The notes: generated by a model not told the origin, from the letters alone. Counted from the stretch's first letter, positions 1 to 9,945 are shown. The stretch: DNA of 64,000 nt from JAJRXR01 sp041402005 (GCA_041402005.1 JAWKTB010000004.1:372001-436000), one strand, 5' to 3'. Program-made: numbers and translations.

Positions 1-2
1 GA

Positions 3-839
3 CAGGAGTCCTGGGACAAGTCCGTCCTCCGCATCCCCTACCACGAGGACTGGACCGTCGTCCCCCAGGAGGTCTTCAGCCCGGGCGACGTCCACCCCCA
101 CGACAACATCGACGTCTGCTGGTCCCCCGGAGGCCTCGGCGACGCGTACGTCCTCATGGACGGCATCCGCCTCTCCAAGTCCGCCGGCGGCTCCAACACC
201 GGCTGCCTCCCCATCGGCGCCGGGCTCCCCTACTCCAGCACCGACACGGCCCGCATCGTCATCGTCACGACCTTCGCGCGGGCGGGCGCCTCAACTACTC
301 CTTCTCCGACTACTTCTCCATCCGCCCCGATGCACGCCTCGGCGACGAGCCCCCGCAGATCCAGACCACCTCCCCCGCTGAGGGCCAGCAGTTCGCCGGC
401 GGCGGCGTCATCCCCGTCCGCTGGACCGCCTCCGACGACGAGGCCCTCCGCTCGTTCACCATCCAGGCCAGCTACGACGGCGGGGCGCGGCTGGCACTCC
501 GTCGCACGCGACCTGCCCGCCGACGCCCGCGCCTTTGACTGGCGCCTGCCAGCGAGCGACGGCATCGCCGACGTCCGCGTCCGCGTCGTCGCTTTCGACA
601 AGCGCTTCCAGGAGTCCAGCTCCACCACCGGCGCCTTCGAGATCCTCGCGGGTGACGCGGGCGGCTGCCCCGCCGACCTCGCCGAGCCCTTCGCCCAGCT
701 CGACTTCTCCGACGTCGTCGCCTTCCTCACCGCCTTCGGGAACATGGACCCCGCCGCCGACTTCGCCACCCCCATCGGGCAGTTCGACTTCTCCGACGTC
801 GTCGCCTTCCTCACCGCCTTCGGCGCCGGCTGCCCCTAA
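3..839 (+). CDS. Secreted protein C-terminus with GC-type dockerin; 5' partial, two frame breaks
   Basis: The reading frame is open from the window edge, so the N-terminus is missing. The last ~57 residues are a GC-type dockerin: CPADLAEP, then two copies of a QxDFSDVVAFLTAFG repeat, ending GCP. This signature is known from planctomycete exported proteins and is thought to act as an anchoring or assembly tag. The middle (about 288-480) only makes sense one frame away, where it reads LNYSFSDYFSIRP and VRWTASDDEALRSF, a beta-sandwich-like stretch. One base therefore seems lost near 281-288 (G/C run) and one gained near 481-486 (G run). The two shifts compensate, so this is either a sequencing artefact or a lightly damaged gene. 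Its catalytic or binding domain lies outside the window. The next gene, also dockerin-tagged, starts 54 bp downstream. Confidence 0.7.
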   Translation, partial: QESWDKSVLRIPYHEDWTVVPQEVFSPGDVHPHDNIDVCWSPGGLGDAYVLMDGIRLSKSAGGSNTGCLPIGAGLPYSSTDTARIVIVTTFARAGASTTPSPTTSPSAPMHASATSPRRSRPPPPLRASSSPAAASSPSAGPPPTTRPSARSPSRPATTAGRGWHSVARDLPADARAFDWRLPASDGIADVRVRVVAFDKRFQESSSTTGAFEILAGDAGGCPADLAEPFAQLDFSDVVAFLTAFGNMDPAADFATPIGQFDFSDVVAFLTAFGAGCP

Positions 840-893
840 CCCGCTCGCGATCACCCATACCGGCGGCGCTCACGCACGCCTGGAGATTGACAG

Positions 894-3473
894 ATGACCC
901 GCACGATCACGACAACCTCGCTCCTGGCGGCCTGCGGCGTGCTCGCCCCACTCGCCAGCGCTCAGAACATCAACTTCGCCCCCCCCTCGAGCTACTTCGT
1001 CCCCGATGACGGCTTCGGCGCCTCGCCCAGCTACGTCGCCGCCGGCGACATCGACGGCGACGGCGACATCGACCTCATCACCGACTCCAACGGCCCCGGC
1101 GCCGACCCCACCACCGTCTTCTGGAACGATGGCTCCGGCTCGTTCTCCATGGGCCCACAGCTCCTCGCCGGCTGGGGGTTCGGCGAGGTCGCGCTCGGCG
1201 ACATCGACTCCGACGGCGACCTCGACGTCGTCCGCTGCTCCTACTTCTCCAACGGCGTCTACTTCTTCCGCAACAACGGCGACCACACCTTCGAGCCCGC
1301 CGTCTTCTACTCCGGCGGCGGTGGCTGCATCGCCGTCATCTTCGTCGACATCGACGGCGACAAGGACCTCGACTTCGTCACCGTCGACAAGTTCGGCGGC
1401 AAGATTCGCCCCTACCGCAACATCAACGGGCTCGGCTTCACCTCCGTCGGCCTCTTCAACTGCGGCGCCCAGCCCTACACCCTCGAGGCCGCCGACATCG
1501 ACCTCGACGGCGACATGGACATGGTCGTCGCCAACGAGGACGACGCCACCCTCACCGTCTGCCTCAACGACGGGACCGGCGCCTTCCCCACCACACGCAC
1601 CCTCAACGTCGGCGAGCGCCCCACAGGCGTCGCCATCGCCGACCTCGATTCCAACGGCCAGCTCGACATCGTCAGCGCCGATTGGGGCCCGCTCTCGCCC
1701 ATCAACAACACCATCTCCGTCATCCTCGCCGACTCCGATGGCCTGCCCACCCCCGCCGTCACCGTCCCCGTCCAGGGACGACCGGGCAGCGTCGCCATCG
1801 ACGACGTCGACGGCGACGGCATCCTTGACATCGTCGCCGCCTGCGAGGCCGACAACTCCTTCGCCGTCCTGAGAGGAATCGGTGACGGCACGTTCCACCC
1901 CTTCGTCGCCTTCCCCGCCTCGGGCAGCCCGGGCGCCATCGCCCTCGCCGACCTCGACGCCGACGGCGACCCCGACCTCGCCACCGTCGCCGGCAACAAC
2001 CTCGTCACCGCCTCCAACACCTCGGGCACGCCCATCGAGCCTCCGAGCTTCCAGATCGCCTGGAACACCCAGTACGACAACCTCTTCAACGAGGACATCC
2101 CCACCCACATTGCCACCGACAGCGTCGGGAACGTCATCGTCGGCGGCTCCACCTACTTCACCGCCAATGAGAACGACATCCAGATCGTCAAGCTCGACGC
2201 CGACGGCAACGAGCTCTGGAGCTACGTCTACAACGGTGACGGCGACCACTACGAGGTTGTCTACGAGATGTTCATCGACGCCGATGACAACATCATCGTC
2301 ACCGGCGAGTCCTGGGGCCTGAACTTCAGCGTCCAGTGGGTCACCATCAAGCTCGACCCCGGCGGGAACGCGGTCTGGATCCGTCGCTACAACGGCGGCA
2401 ACCCCCAGGCGTCCCAGTACCCCCAGGACATGGCCGTCTCGAGCACGGGCAATGTCGCCGTCGGCGGCTGGGCGCGCGACATCACCTTCCAGACCGTCCA
2501 CTTCTCCGTCGTCCTCTACGACGCCGCCGGCACGACGCTCTTCGACAAAATGATCCCCGGCGTCACCGGTGTCGATGGCCAAGCCAACGCCGTCGCCTTC
2601 GCCCCCGACGGCTCGGTCATCGCCACCGGCAGTGTCGACGACGACGACGAGTTCGGCGAGGAGATGCTCACCGCCAAGATCGACCCCACTGGCCAGATCC
2701 TCTGGGCCGTCCGACACGACGCCGCCAACGACGTCAACTTCAACGAGACCCTCGGGCGCGTCGCCTACGCCGACTCCACCGGCGCCTATATCGCCTACTC
2801 CGCGACGGGCAACCCCTCCTCGCAGACCCGCGTCATCAAGTACGACGCCGACGGCGGCGTCCTCTGGGACACACAGATCGGCGGCCCCGGCACGCCCCTC
2901 AAAATCACCCCGCGCAACGACGGCTCCGTCATCGTCAGCGCCTCGGGTGGCTCGGGCGTCGTGCTCGCGGCGCTCTCACCCTCCGGGTCCGTCCTCTGGA
3001 CCGCGAACACCGGCGGCACGTACACCTCCGCGAACCCGAAGGGGCACATGACCCTCACCCCCGACGGCTGGATCGCCCTCATCGACCAGATGGGCACCGA
3101 CCTCGGCGTCCTCATCTACAACTCAGAGGGCGCGTTCGAGAGTGAAACCCGCATCGACTCGGGCTCCGCGACCGACTCGGCCGTCGCGATCGCCGCCGCC
3201 TCCAACGGCGACCTCCTCGCCCTCGGCTCCGTCCAACCCTCGATCCTCCACCGGCGCGACTACTCCGTCTTCCGCCTCACGCCCAGCCAGACCGAGTCCT
3301 GCCCCGCGGACCTCGCCGAGCCCCAGGGCCAGCTCGACTTCTCCGACGTGACCACCTTCCTCGTGCTCTTCGTGGGCGAGGACCCCGCCGCCGACTTCGC
3401 CGAGCCCATCGGCCAGTTCGACTTCAGCGACGTGGTCGCCTTCCTCGCCGCCTTTGCCGCTGGCTGCCCTTGA
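894..3473 (+). CDS. Secreted FG-GAP/VCBS and SBBP beta-propeller protein with GC-type dockerin
   Basis: 859 aa. Residues 1-23 are a signal peptide ending in ASAQ. About seven VCBS/FG-GAP repeats follow (roughly 45-370), each with a calcium-loop motif such as DIDGDGDIDLIT, DIDSDGDLDVV or DVDGDGILDIV, giving an integrin-alpha-like propeller. Residues ~385-800 carry a second propeller of the SBBP type (repeats like DSVGNVIVGGSTY). Residues 803-859 are a two-repeat GC-type dockerin ending AAGCP. No catalytic motif is seen, so a surface binding or adhesion role is the best inference. It follows another dockerin gene in the same direction. The start ATG follows a weak purine stretch (GGAG, 884-887). 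The domain calls are strong; the ligand is unknown. Confidence 0.88.
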   Translation: MTRTITTTSLLAACGVLAPLASAQNINFAPPSSYFVPDDGFGASPSYVAAGDIDGDGDIDLITDSNGPGADPTTVFWNDGSGSFSMGPQLLAGWGFGEVALGDIDSDGDLDVVRCSYFSNGVYFFRNNGDHTFEPAVFYSGGGGCIAVIFVDIDGDKDLDFVTVDKFGGKIRPYRNINGLGFTSVGLFNCGAQPYTLEAADIDLDGDMDMVVANEDDATLTVCLNDGTGAFPTTRTLNVGERPTGVAIADLDSNGQLDIVSADWGPLSPINNTISVILADSDGLPTPAVTVPVQGRPGSVAIDDVDGDGILDIVAACEADNSFAVLRGIGDGTFHPFVAFPASGSPGAIALADLDADGDPDLATVAGNNLVTASNTSGTPIEPPSFQIAWNTQYDNLFNEDIPTHIATDSVGNVIVGGSTYFTANENDIQIVKLDADGNELWSYVYNGDGDHYEVVYEMFIDADDNIIVTGESWGLNFSVQWVTIKLDPGGNAVWIRRYNGGNPQASQYPQDMAVSSTGNVAVGGWARDITFQTVHFSVVLYDAAGTTLFDKMIPGVTGVDGQANAVAFAPDGSVIATGSVDDDDEFGEEMLTAKIDPTGQILWAVRHDAANDVNFNETLGRVAYADSTGAYIAYSATGNPSSQTRVIKYDADGGVLWDTQIGGPGTPLKITPRNDGSVIVSASGGSGVVLAALSPSGSVLWTANTGGTYTSANPKGHMTLTPDGWIALIDQMGTDLGVLIYNSEGAFESETRIDSGSATDSAVAIAAASNGDLLALGSVQPSILHRRDYSVFRLTPSQTESCPADLAEPQGQLDFSDVTTFLVLFVGEDPAADFAEPIGQFDFSDVVAFLAAFAAGCP

Positions 3474-3700
3474 GCCTCACACCCCGTTGGAGCCTCTCTC
3501 GACGTCGCTCCGTCGCGCGTCGCCCGCCCCCCAGCCATGTGGGATACCGCCCAGGGGTCCGGGACGCGACGCCCTGACTCGCCATCGGCGTCCATCCTGC
3601 GCCGCTCTTGGGGCGACCGTCGTCATCGCTCGGGCCTGAGCCGGTCCCGGCAGCGCGTAACCGTCGCCGCCACCCCGGCATCACACGTGTCGAACGCACC

Positions 3701-3721
3701 ACCCCGGGAGCGACCCGGGGT
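3701..3721. promoter_or_regulatory. Perfect 8-bp inverted repeat upstream of the glucan-oxidation cluster
   Basis: ACCCCGGG and CCCGGGGT are separated by AGCGA, 36 bp before the first gene of the cluster. It could be an operator or a 5' UTR hairpin. No U-tract follows, so it is not a terminator. The rest of the 3474-3756 gap shows no gene and no clear -24/-12 or -35/-10 promoter. Confidence 0.35.
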
Positions 3722-3756
3722 CTGCGCGATCGACTCGGGCACGCGGAGTGACAGGC

Positions 3757-6465
3757 ATGGCAAAGCAGGATCGGTCACACGCGTTGCAGGCGGCCGAGCG
3801 CGAGCGTCTCGCGGAGGCCGACGCTGGGCGTGCGGCGTGGCGGCGCTGGGGACCGTACCTGGCCGAGCGGCAATGGGGCACGGTCCGCGAGGACTACAGC
3901 CCCGACGGCTCGGCGTGGGACTCGTTCCCTCACGACCATGCCCGCAGCCGCGCGTACCGCTGGGGCGAGGACGGCATCGCCGGCTTCTGCGACGACCAGC
4001 AGCGCCTCTGCCTCTCCCTCGCGCTCTGGAACGGCGCCGACCCGATCCTGAAGGAACGCCTGTTCGGCCTGACCAACGCCGAGGGCAACCACGGCGAGGA
4101 CGTCAAAGAACTGTACTACTACCTCGACGCCACCCCCACCCACTCGTACATGCGGATGCTCTACAAGTACCCGCACCGGGCGTTCCCCTACGAGCAGCTC
4201 ATCCGCGAGAACCGCGAGCGCGGCATCGGCGGGCGCGAGTTCGAGATCCACGACACGAACATGTTCGCCGAAGGACGGTACTTCGACGTCGAGATCGAGT
4301 ACGCCAAGGCGAGTCCCGACGACGTGCTGATGCGAATCACCGTCCACAACCGCGGGCCCGAGGCCGCTCCGATCCACGTCCTGCCCCACCTCTGGTTCCG
4401 CAACACCTGGTCGTGGGAGGACGGGGCCGAGCGCCCCATGATCGAGCTCGGCCGAGACGGCTCGCTGCGGGCGACCCACGCGACGCTCGGGGAATACCGC
4501 CTCCACGTCGACGTAGACGCCACGCCCTTGTTCTGCGAGAACGAGACCAACGCTCGCCGGCTTTACGGCGTGGACCGGGAGGGCCCGTTCAAGGACGGGA
4601 TCAACGACCGCGTCGTCCACGCCGACGCGTCGGCCGCCACGACCGAGGGACCCGGCACGAAGGCCGCGTTCCACGCCGTGCTCGACGTCCCCGCTGGCGG
4701 TTCGTTGGTCGTGCGCGTCCGCCTGACTCCCGACGCCGTCGAGCCGCCTTTCGATCGATTCGACGAGATCGTGGAGCTCCGCCGCGCGGAGGCGGACGGG
4801 TTTTATGCCGAGTTGCAGGCGCCTGTCTTGGACGATGACGCCCGCCTCGTGCAGCGTCAGGCGCTGGCCGGCATGATCTGGAGCAAGCAGTTCTTCTACT
4901 ACGACGTGCCGCAGTGGCTCGACGGCGACCCGGCCCAGCCAGCGCCGCCGGCATCTCGGAAGCAGGGCCGCAACCACGACTGGACGCACCTGAACAACGC
5001 CGACATCATCTCGATGCCGGACAAGTGGGAGTACCCCTGGTACGCCGCGTGGGACCTGGCGTTCCACTGCGTGCCGCTCGCCTACATCGACCCGGAGTTC
5101 GCCAAGGGCCAGCTCACGCTGCTGACGCGCGAGTGGTACATGCACCCCAACGGTCAACTGCCCGCGTACGAGTGGGCCCTCGGCGACGTCAACCCGCCCG
5201 TGCACGCCTGGGCGACCTGGCGCGTCTTCGAGATCGATCGCGATCGGCGCGGCGACGCGGGCGACCTCGCCTTCCTCGAGCGCGTCTTTCACAAGCTCAT
5301 GCTCAACTTCACATGGTGGGTCAACCGCAAGGACGCCGACGGGCGCAACATCTTCCAGGGCGGGTTCCTCGGCCTCGACAACATCGGCGTCTTCGATCGC
5401 AGCGCCCCCCTGCCCACCGGCGGGCGCATCGACCAGGCCGACGGCACGAGCTGGATGGCGATGTACTCGCTCAACCTCATGCGGATCGCCCTCGAGCTCG
5501 CCCGCCACAACCACGTCTACGAGGACATCGCGACCAAGTTCTTCGAGCACTTCCTGCACATCGCCGAGGCGATGAACAACATGGGCGGCTCCGGTGTCGG
5601 CCTCTGGGACGAGCGCGACGAGTTCTTCTACGACGTGCTGCACACCCCGGACGGGGGCGTCACGCCCCTCCGCCTCCGCACGATGGTCGGGCTGATCCCG
5701 TTGTTCGCGGTCGAGGTCATCGACCGCTCACTGCTGGACGAGCTGCCCGAGTTCTCCCGGCGCCTCCGCTGGTACCTCAACTACAAGCCCGAGCTGACCG
5801 CCCTGGTCTCGCGCTGGCAGGAGCCGGGCGAGGGCGACCGGCGCCTCATGTCGCTCCTCCGGGCGCACCGGATGAAGATGGTCATCTCGCGTCTGCTCGA
5901 CGAGACGGAGTTCCTCTCCGACTACGGCGTGCGGGCGCTGTCGCGGGCGCACCTGAACGAGCCGTACTCCCTGTGGTGCGCCGGGCGGGAGTACACCGTC
6001 CGCTACACCCCCGCCGAGTCCGACACCGGGCTCTTCGGCGGCAACTCCAACTGGCGCGGGCCGATCTGGTTCCCCGTCAACTACCTCATCGTCGAGTCGC
6101 TCCGCAAGTTCCACAGCTTCTACGGCGACAGCCTGACCGTCGAGTGCCCCACCGGCTCCGGGAACATGATCACGCTGGGCGAGGCGGCGACGGAGATCGC
6201 CCGCCGGCTCTCGCGGATCTTCCTGGCCGACGAGCAAGGGCGACGCCCGGTGTACGGGCACGCGCCGCTGCTGCGCGACGACCCTCACTTCCGCGATCAC
6301 GTCCTGTTCTACGAGTACTTCCACGGCGACACCGGGCGGGGCGTCGGCGCGTCGCACCAGACCGGGTGGACCGGCCTGATCGCCGCCCTCATGCTCGAGC
6401 ATCCATCCCTGTTCCAGACCGGCCGCGCCCCCGCGCCCGCGCGCGAAGCGCTGGCCGCACGCTAA
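3757..6465 (+). CDS. GH63-like (MGH1-type) glucosidase
   Basis: 902 aa, cytoplasmic (no signal peptide). The N-terminal half is a beta-sandwich; the C-terminal half, from about residue 370, is an (alpha/alpha)6 barrel typical of clan GH-G. Diagnostic stretches are KWEYPWYAAWDLAFHC, whose Asp is the likely general acid, and GLFGGNSNWRGPIWFPVNYL near residue 760. Family members hydrolyse alpha-glucosidic bonds (mannosyl-oligosaccharide glucosidase, YgjK, mannosylglycerate hydrolase); this ~900-residue bacterial subgroup is usually annotated simply as glucosidase. The ATG at 3757 is preferred over the in-frame GTG at 3748 because GGAG sits 8 bp before it. It heads a co-directional cluster with a dehydrogenase, lactonase and debranching enzyme, suggesting it releases glucose for oxidation. 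The exact substrate cannot be read from sequence. Confidence 0.85.
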   Translation: MAKQDRSHALQAAERERLAEADAGRAAWRRWGPYLAERQWGTVREDYSPDGSAWDSFPHDHARSRAYRWGEDGIAGFCDDQQRLCLSLALWNGADPILKERLFGLTNAEGNHGEDVKELYYYLDATPTHSYMRMLYKYPHRAFPYEQLIRENRERGIGGREFEIHDTNMFAEGRYFDVEIEYAKASPDDVLMRITVHNRGPEAAPIHVLPHLWFRNTWSWEDGAERPMIELGRDGSLRATHATLGEYRLHVDVDATPLFCENETNARRLYGVDREGPFKDGINDRVVHADASAATTEGPGTKAAFHAVLDVPAGGSLVVRVRLTPDAVEPPFDRFDEIVELRRAEADGFYAELQAPVLDDDARLVQRQALAGMIWSKQFFYYDVPQWLDGDPAQPAPPASRKQGRNHDWTHLNNADIISMPDKWEYPWYAAWDLAFHCVPLAYIDPEFAKGQLTLLTREWYMHPNGQLPAYEWALGDVNPPVHAWATWRVFEIDRDRRGDAGDLAFLERVFHKLMLNFTWWVNRKDADGRNIFQGGFLGLDNIGVFDRSAPLPTGGRIDQADGTSWMAMYSLNLMRIALELARHNHVYEDIATKFFEHFLHIAEAMNNMGGSGVGLWDERDEFFYDVLHTPDGGVTPLRLRTMVGLIPLFAVEVIDRSLLDELPEFSRRLRWYLNYKPELTALVSRWQEPGEGDRRLMSLLRAHRMKMVISRLLDETEFLSDYGVRALSRAHLNEPYSLWCAGREYTVRYTPAESDTGLFGGNSNWRGPIWFPVNYLIVESLRKFHSFYGDSLTVECPTGSGNMITLGEAATEIARRLSRIFLADEQGRRPVYGHAPLLRDDPHFRDHVLFYEYFHGDTGRGVGASHQTGWTGLIAALMLEHPSLFQTGRAPAPAREALAAR

Positions 6466-6486
6466 CCCGTACGGAGACCCCACCGC

Positions 6487-7389
6487 ATGACCGCCATGCA
6501 GACCATGTCGAGCACGACGATCCGGGATTTGATGCCGGACCAGCTCCCAGAGATTGTGATGCCAACCTGCGAGGCTCGCAGCGTCCTGGCCGGGCAAAAG
6601 GCCCTGATCACCGGCGCGAGCTCGGGCATCGGACGAGCGATTGCCGTCGCGATGGCCCAGGCCGGCGCGGACGTGCTCATCAACCACGTCGGCGACGAAT
6701 CCGCCGCCGCTCCCGTCATCGAGGAGATCACCGGGTGCGGGTGCGCCCATACCGGGCGGGCGATCGCGCACCGCGCCGACGTCTCCGATGAGAAGCAGGT
6801 CGGCGACATGTTCGAGCACATGCTCGACGAGTTCGGGACCATCGACATCCTGATCAACAACGCTGGGATGCAGCAGGACGCCCCGATCGAGAGCATGACC
6901 CTCGCCCAGTGGCGCAAGGTCATCGACGTCAACCTGACCGGGCAGTTCCTGTGCGCCCGCGAGGCCATCCGCGAGTTCAAGCGTCGGGGCGTGCGTCCGG
7001 ACGTGTCGTGCGCCGCCGGCAAGATCACGTGCATCAGCTCGGTGCACGAGGTGATCCCGTGGGCGGGGCACGTGAACTACGCCGCGTCCAAGGGCGGCGT
7101 CATGCTCATGATGAAGAGCCTCGCCCAGGAGGTGGCGCCGTGGCGCATCCGCGTCAACAGCATCTGCCCGGGCGCCATCCGTACCCCGATCAACCGTCCA
7201 GCGTGGGAATCGAAGGAGGCGTACAACGAGTTGCTCAAGCTGATCCCTTACAAGCGGATCGGCGAGCCGGAGGACGTCGCCCGCTTCGCCGTCTGGCTCG
7301 CCTCCGACGACGCCGACTACATCACGGGCGCCAGCTTGTTCGTGGATGGTGGCATGACGCTCTACCCGGGGTTCGAGGCGGGCGGCTGA
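6487..7389 (+). CDS. SDR-family oxidoreductase, probable glucose 1-dehydrogenase
   Basis: 300 aa classical short-chain dehydrogenase. It has the cofactor loop TGASSGIG (~residues 39-46), the NNAG motif, and the catalytic Ser (ISSVHE), Tyr and Lys (NYAASKGG), with the usual PG motif (ICPGAIRTPI) after the active site. The family uses NAD(P)H; this subgroup is commonly annotated as glucose 1-dehydrogenase, oxidising beta-D-glucose to gluconolactone. An N-terminal extension of about 30 residues precedes the Rossmann fold. A GGAG ribosome site lies ~11 bp before the ATG. It starts 21 bp after the glucosidase and 12 bp before the channel gene, so cotranscription is likely. The substrate is inferred from family and context. 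Confidence 0.87.
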   Translation: MTAMQTMSSTTIRDLMPDQLPEIVMPTCEARSVLAGQKALITGASSGIGRAIAVAMAQAGADVLINHVGDESAAAPVIEEITGCGCAHTGRAIAHRADVSDEKQVGDMFEHMLDEFGTIDILINNAGMQQDAPIESMTLAQWRKVIDVNLTGQFLCAREAIREFKRRGVRPDVSCAAGKITCISSVHEVIPWAGHVNYAASKGGVMLMMKSLAQEVAPWRIRVNSICPGAIRTPINRPAWESKEAYNELLKLIPYKRIGEPEDVARFAVWLASDDADYITGASLFVDGGMTLYPGFEAGG

Positions 7390-7401
7390 GCCGCGCGAAT
7401 C

Positions 7402-8286
7402 ATGACAACCAGCGCACTCACAGAGACGGCGCATGGCGCGGATGCGCCGGCGTCCGGCGTGGACCCCGCGCGGGCGCAGACCGGCGCGCGGCACGTCGCC
7501 CTCTGGCTGATCGACGGCGCTTTGCTCGGCTGTTTCATGCTCTCGGTCGCCGTCTTCGTGGGCCTGATCGAGTCGCCGGCCTCGCCCCTGCGAGCCCACC
7601 TGCCCTGGCCCCTCGTCCGCAACGCACTGATCGGGCTGGCGATGGGCCTGACGCTGATCGCGCTCGTCTACTCGCCGTGGGGAGGGCGGAGCGGAGCGCA
7701 CATGAACCCGGCGTTCACCATCGCGTTCTGGCGCCTGGGCAAGATCGGGTCGACCGACGCCGCCGGGTACATCGCCGCTCAGCTCCTGCTGGGCTTGGCG
7801 GGGACGTATCTCGGCGCGCTGCTCATGGGAGCGTGGTTCACCGAGCCACCCGTGACGTACGCGCCGACGCTGCCCGGGCGCTGGGGGGTCTGGGTGGCGT
7901 TCAGCGCCGAGTTCGCCATGACGTTCACGCTCATGGGCGCCGTTCTCGTCTGCTCGAACACCAAACGGCTCGCGCCGTACACGGGCCTTGCCGCCGCCTG
8001 CCTGCTGGCGACGTTCATCACCTTCGAGAGCCCGATCTCGGGGATGAGCCTGAACCCGGCCAGGACGCTCGCGTCGGCGATCCCCGCCGGGCGGTTCGAT
8101 GCGCTCTGGATCTACATCGCCGGGCCGATCGCGGGCATGGTTCTGGCCGCGGAGGTGTTCCGTAACCTCCGCGCCCTCCCGCGCGTCCATTGCTGCAAGC
8201 TGAACCACGCTCGCCACGAGCCCTGTGTGTTCTGCGGGTGCGACGGCCCGATCGATTTCGACGCGCACCGGGATGACCCCAGATGA
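7402..8286 (+). CDS. MIP/aquaporin-family channel with Cys/His-rich tail
   Basis: 294 aa inner-membrane channel with six hydrophobic helices and both half-helix motifs: NPA in GAHMNPAFTIAFW and NPAR in SLNPARTLAS. An N-terminal cytoplasmic segment of ~30 residues precedes the first helix. The last 32 residues are unusual: HCCKLNHARHEPCVFCGCD holds five Cys and three His in a spacing that could bind metal. Family members conduct water, glycerol or small neutral solutes; selectivity cannot be decided here. The stop codon overlaps the start of the GMC oxidoreductase by 4 bp (ATGA), so the two are translationally coupled. It may move a substrate or product of the neighbouring oxidative enzymes, or balance osmotic load from sugar release. 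Confidence 0.88.
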   Translation: MTTSALTETAHGADAPASGVDPARAQTGARHVALWLIDGALLGCFMLSVAVFVGLIESPASPLRAHLPWPLVRNALIGLAMGLTLIALVYSPWGGRSGAHMNPAFTIAFWRLGKIGSTDAAGYIAAQLLLGLAGTYLGALLMGAWFTEPPVTYAPTLPGRWGVWVAFSAEFAMTFTLMGAVLVCSNTKRLAPYTGLAAACLLATFITFESPISGMSLNPARTLASAIPAGRFDALWIYIAGPIAGMVLAAEVFRNLRALPRVHCCKLNHARHEPCVFCGCDGPIDFDAHRDDPR

Positions 8287-9863
8287 CCACCGACCACTTC
8301 GACATCATCATCATCGGTTCGGGCGCCGGCGGCGGCACGATGCTCCACCGCCTCGCGCCCTCGGGCAAGCGCATCCTCGTCCTCGAGCGGGGCGACTTCA
8401 TCCCGCGCGAACGCGAGAACTGGGACCAACGCGAGGTCTTCTCAAACGGGCGCTACCAGGCCCGCGAGACCTGGCTCGACAAGGACGGCGGCGAGTTCCG
8501 CCCGTACACGCACTACTGCGTGGGCGGGAACACCAAGGTCTACGGCGCCGCCCTGCTCCGTCTACGCGAGGAGGACTTCGTCGAACGCCCCCACTACGGC
8601 GGCGTCTCACCCGCCTGGCCGATCTCGTACGACGAGCTGGAGCCCTACTACACCCAGGCCGAGCGCCTCTACCAAGTCCATGGCCTGGCCGGCGCCGACC
8701 CCACCGAACCCCGCCGATCGGGCCCGTACCCATACCCGCCCGTCGAGTACGAGCCGCGGATGCTCGAGATCGCCGAGGGCTTCGAGGCCCAGGGGCTCAG
8801 GCCCTTCCCGTGCGCTCTCGGCGTGCGCCTCGGCGAGGGCTCGTCCGCCCCGCGCCCCCGACGCGTGCTGAGCAACTTCGACGGGTACCCCGACCTCACC
8901 GAGACCAAGGCCGACGCCGAGGTTGTCTGTGTCAACCCCGCACTGGACGCCCCGAACGTCACGCTCGTCACCGGCGCGCTCGCCAAGCGCCTCGAGACCG
9001 ACCCGACGGGGCGGGAGATACGCGCGGTCGTCGTCGAGCGCGAGGGCCGGGCGGAGCGGTACACCGCCGACGTGTTCATACTCGCCTGCGGCGCCATCAA
9101 CTCCGCCGCCCTCCTCCTCCGCTCCACCGACGCCCACCATCCGCGGGGCCTGGCCAACTCCTCCGGCCTCGTCGGGCGCCACTACATGTGCCACAACAAC
9201 GGCATGGTGATCGCCATCACCGACACGCCCAACCCCTCGCAGTTCCAGAAGGCGTTCGCGATCTCCGACTACTACCACGGCGCCGACGACTCGGACCTCC
9301 CCCTGGGTCTCATCCAGCTCATGGGCAAGCCCGACGAGGCGTTCCTGGAGCAGGTCGCACGCCCCCACCTGCAGGGCGTGCCCGCCGGTGAGCTGTGGAC
9401 GCGGACAGTGGACTTCTTCATCACCACCGAGGATCTGCCTCTGCCCGACAACCGCGTCGAGATCGACGCCGATGGGCGAATCCGCCTCGCCTACCACGAG
9501 AACAACCGAGAGGCGTACGACCGCCTGCGGGCCAAGCTCGTCGCCTGCTTCGACCGGATCGGCTGCTCGAGCGGGCGCTGCGTGCACACCGCCGCGTACG
9601 TCGGCCCCAAGCTTGGCGTGAGCGGGGTGTCGCACCAGAACGGCACGCTCCGCTTCGGCGCCGACCCTCGCGCCAGCGTCTTGGACGTGGACTGCCGCGC
9701 GCACGACCTGGACAACCTGTACGTCGCCGACGCGAGCTTCTTCCCGTCCTGCGGCGCCGTCAACCCATCGTTGACCATCATGGCCAACTCTCTGCGCGTC
9801 GGCGACCGGATCCTCGAGCGGCTCAACGTCTCCGCGAGGCGCCCCGCCGCGACGGCGGTCTGA
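8283..9863 (+). CDS. GMC-family FAD-dependent oxidoreductase
   Basis: 526 aa. The N-terminus is an FAD-binding Rossmann motif (GSGAGGGTMLHRLAPSGKRI, residues ~11-30). A second GMC signature lies in the middle (ILACGAINSAALLLRS). The C-terminal substrate-oxidation domain carries GVSHQNGTLRFG, with the candidate catalytic His, and GAVNPSLTIMANS, with the paired Asn. Members oxidise alcohols, glucose, gluconate derivatives or cholesterol, passing electrons to oxygen, quinone or cytochromes. No Tat signal is visible, so it is probably cytoplasmic. It overlaps the channel gene by 4 bp. With the downstream SMP-30 lactonase, a sugar-oxidising role is attractive but inferred. Confidence 0.88.
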   Translation: MTTDHFDIIIIGSGAGGGTMLHRLAPSGKRILVLERGDFIPRERENWDQREVFSNGRYQARETWLDKDGGEFRPYTHYCVGGNTKVYGAALLRLREEDFVERPHYGGVSPAWPISYDELEPYYTQAERLYQVHGLAGADPTEPRRSGPYPYPPVEYEPRMLEIAEGFEAQGLRPFPCALGVRLGEGSSAPRPRRVLSNFDGYPDLTETKADAEVVCVNPALDAPNVTLVTGALAKRLETDPTGREIRAVVVEREGRAERYTADVFILACGAINSAALLLRSTDAHHPRGLANSSGLVGRHYMCHNNGMVIAITDTPNPSQFQKAFAISDYYHGADDSDLPLGLIQLMGKPDEAFLEQVARPHLQGVPAGELWTRTVDFFITTEDLPLPDNRVEIDADGRIRLAYHENNREAYDRLRAKLVACFDRIGCSSGRCVHTAAYVGPKLGVSGVSHQNGTLRFGADPRASVLDVDCRAHDLDNLYVADASFFPSCGAVNPSLTIMANSLRVGDRILERLNVSARRPAATAV

Positions 9864-9945
9864 TCACACGAGATGTCGACGTAACCCGCGCCCCCGCCCG
9901 GGCATCAGCACCGGCCCGCCACGCGGGCGCCGAAAGGAACACACC

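Noticed and set aside
870..2717. Minus-strand 615-codon open frame
   Set aside because: Val/Asp/Gly-rich antisense shadow of the VCBS protein gene; no domain or ribosome site.
3474..3756. Sigma-54 promoter before the glucan cluster
   Set aside because: No TGGCAC-N5-TTGC match; only an inverted repeat is seen, so direct control by the nearby activator is not shown.
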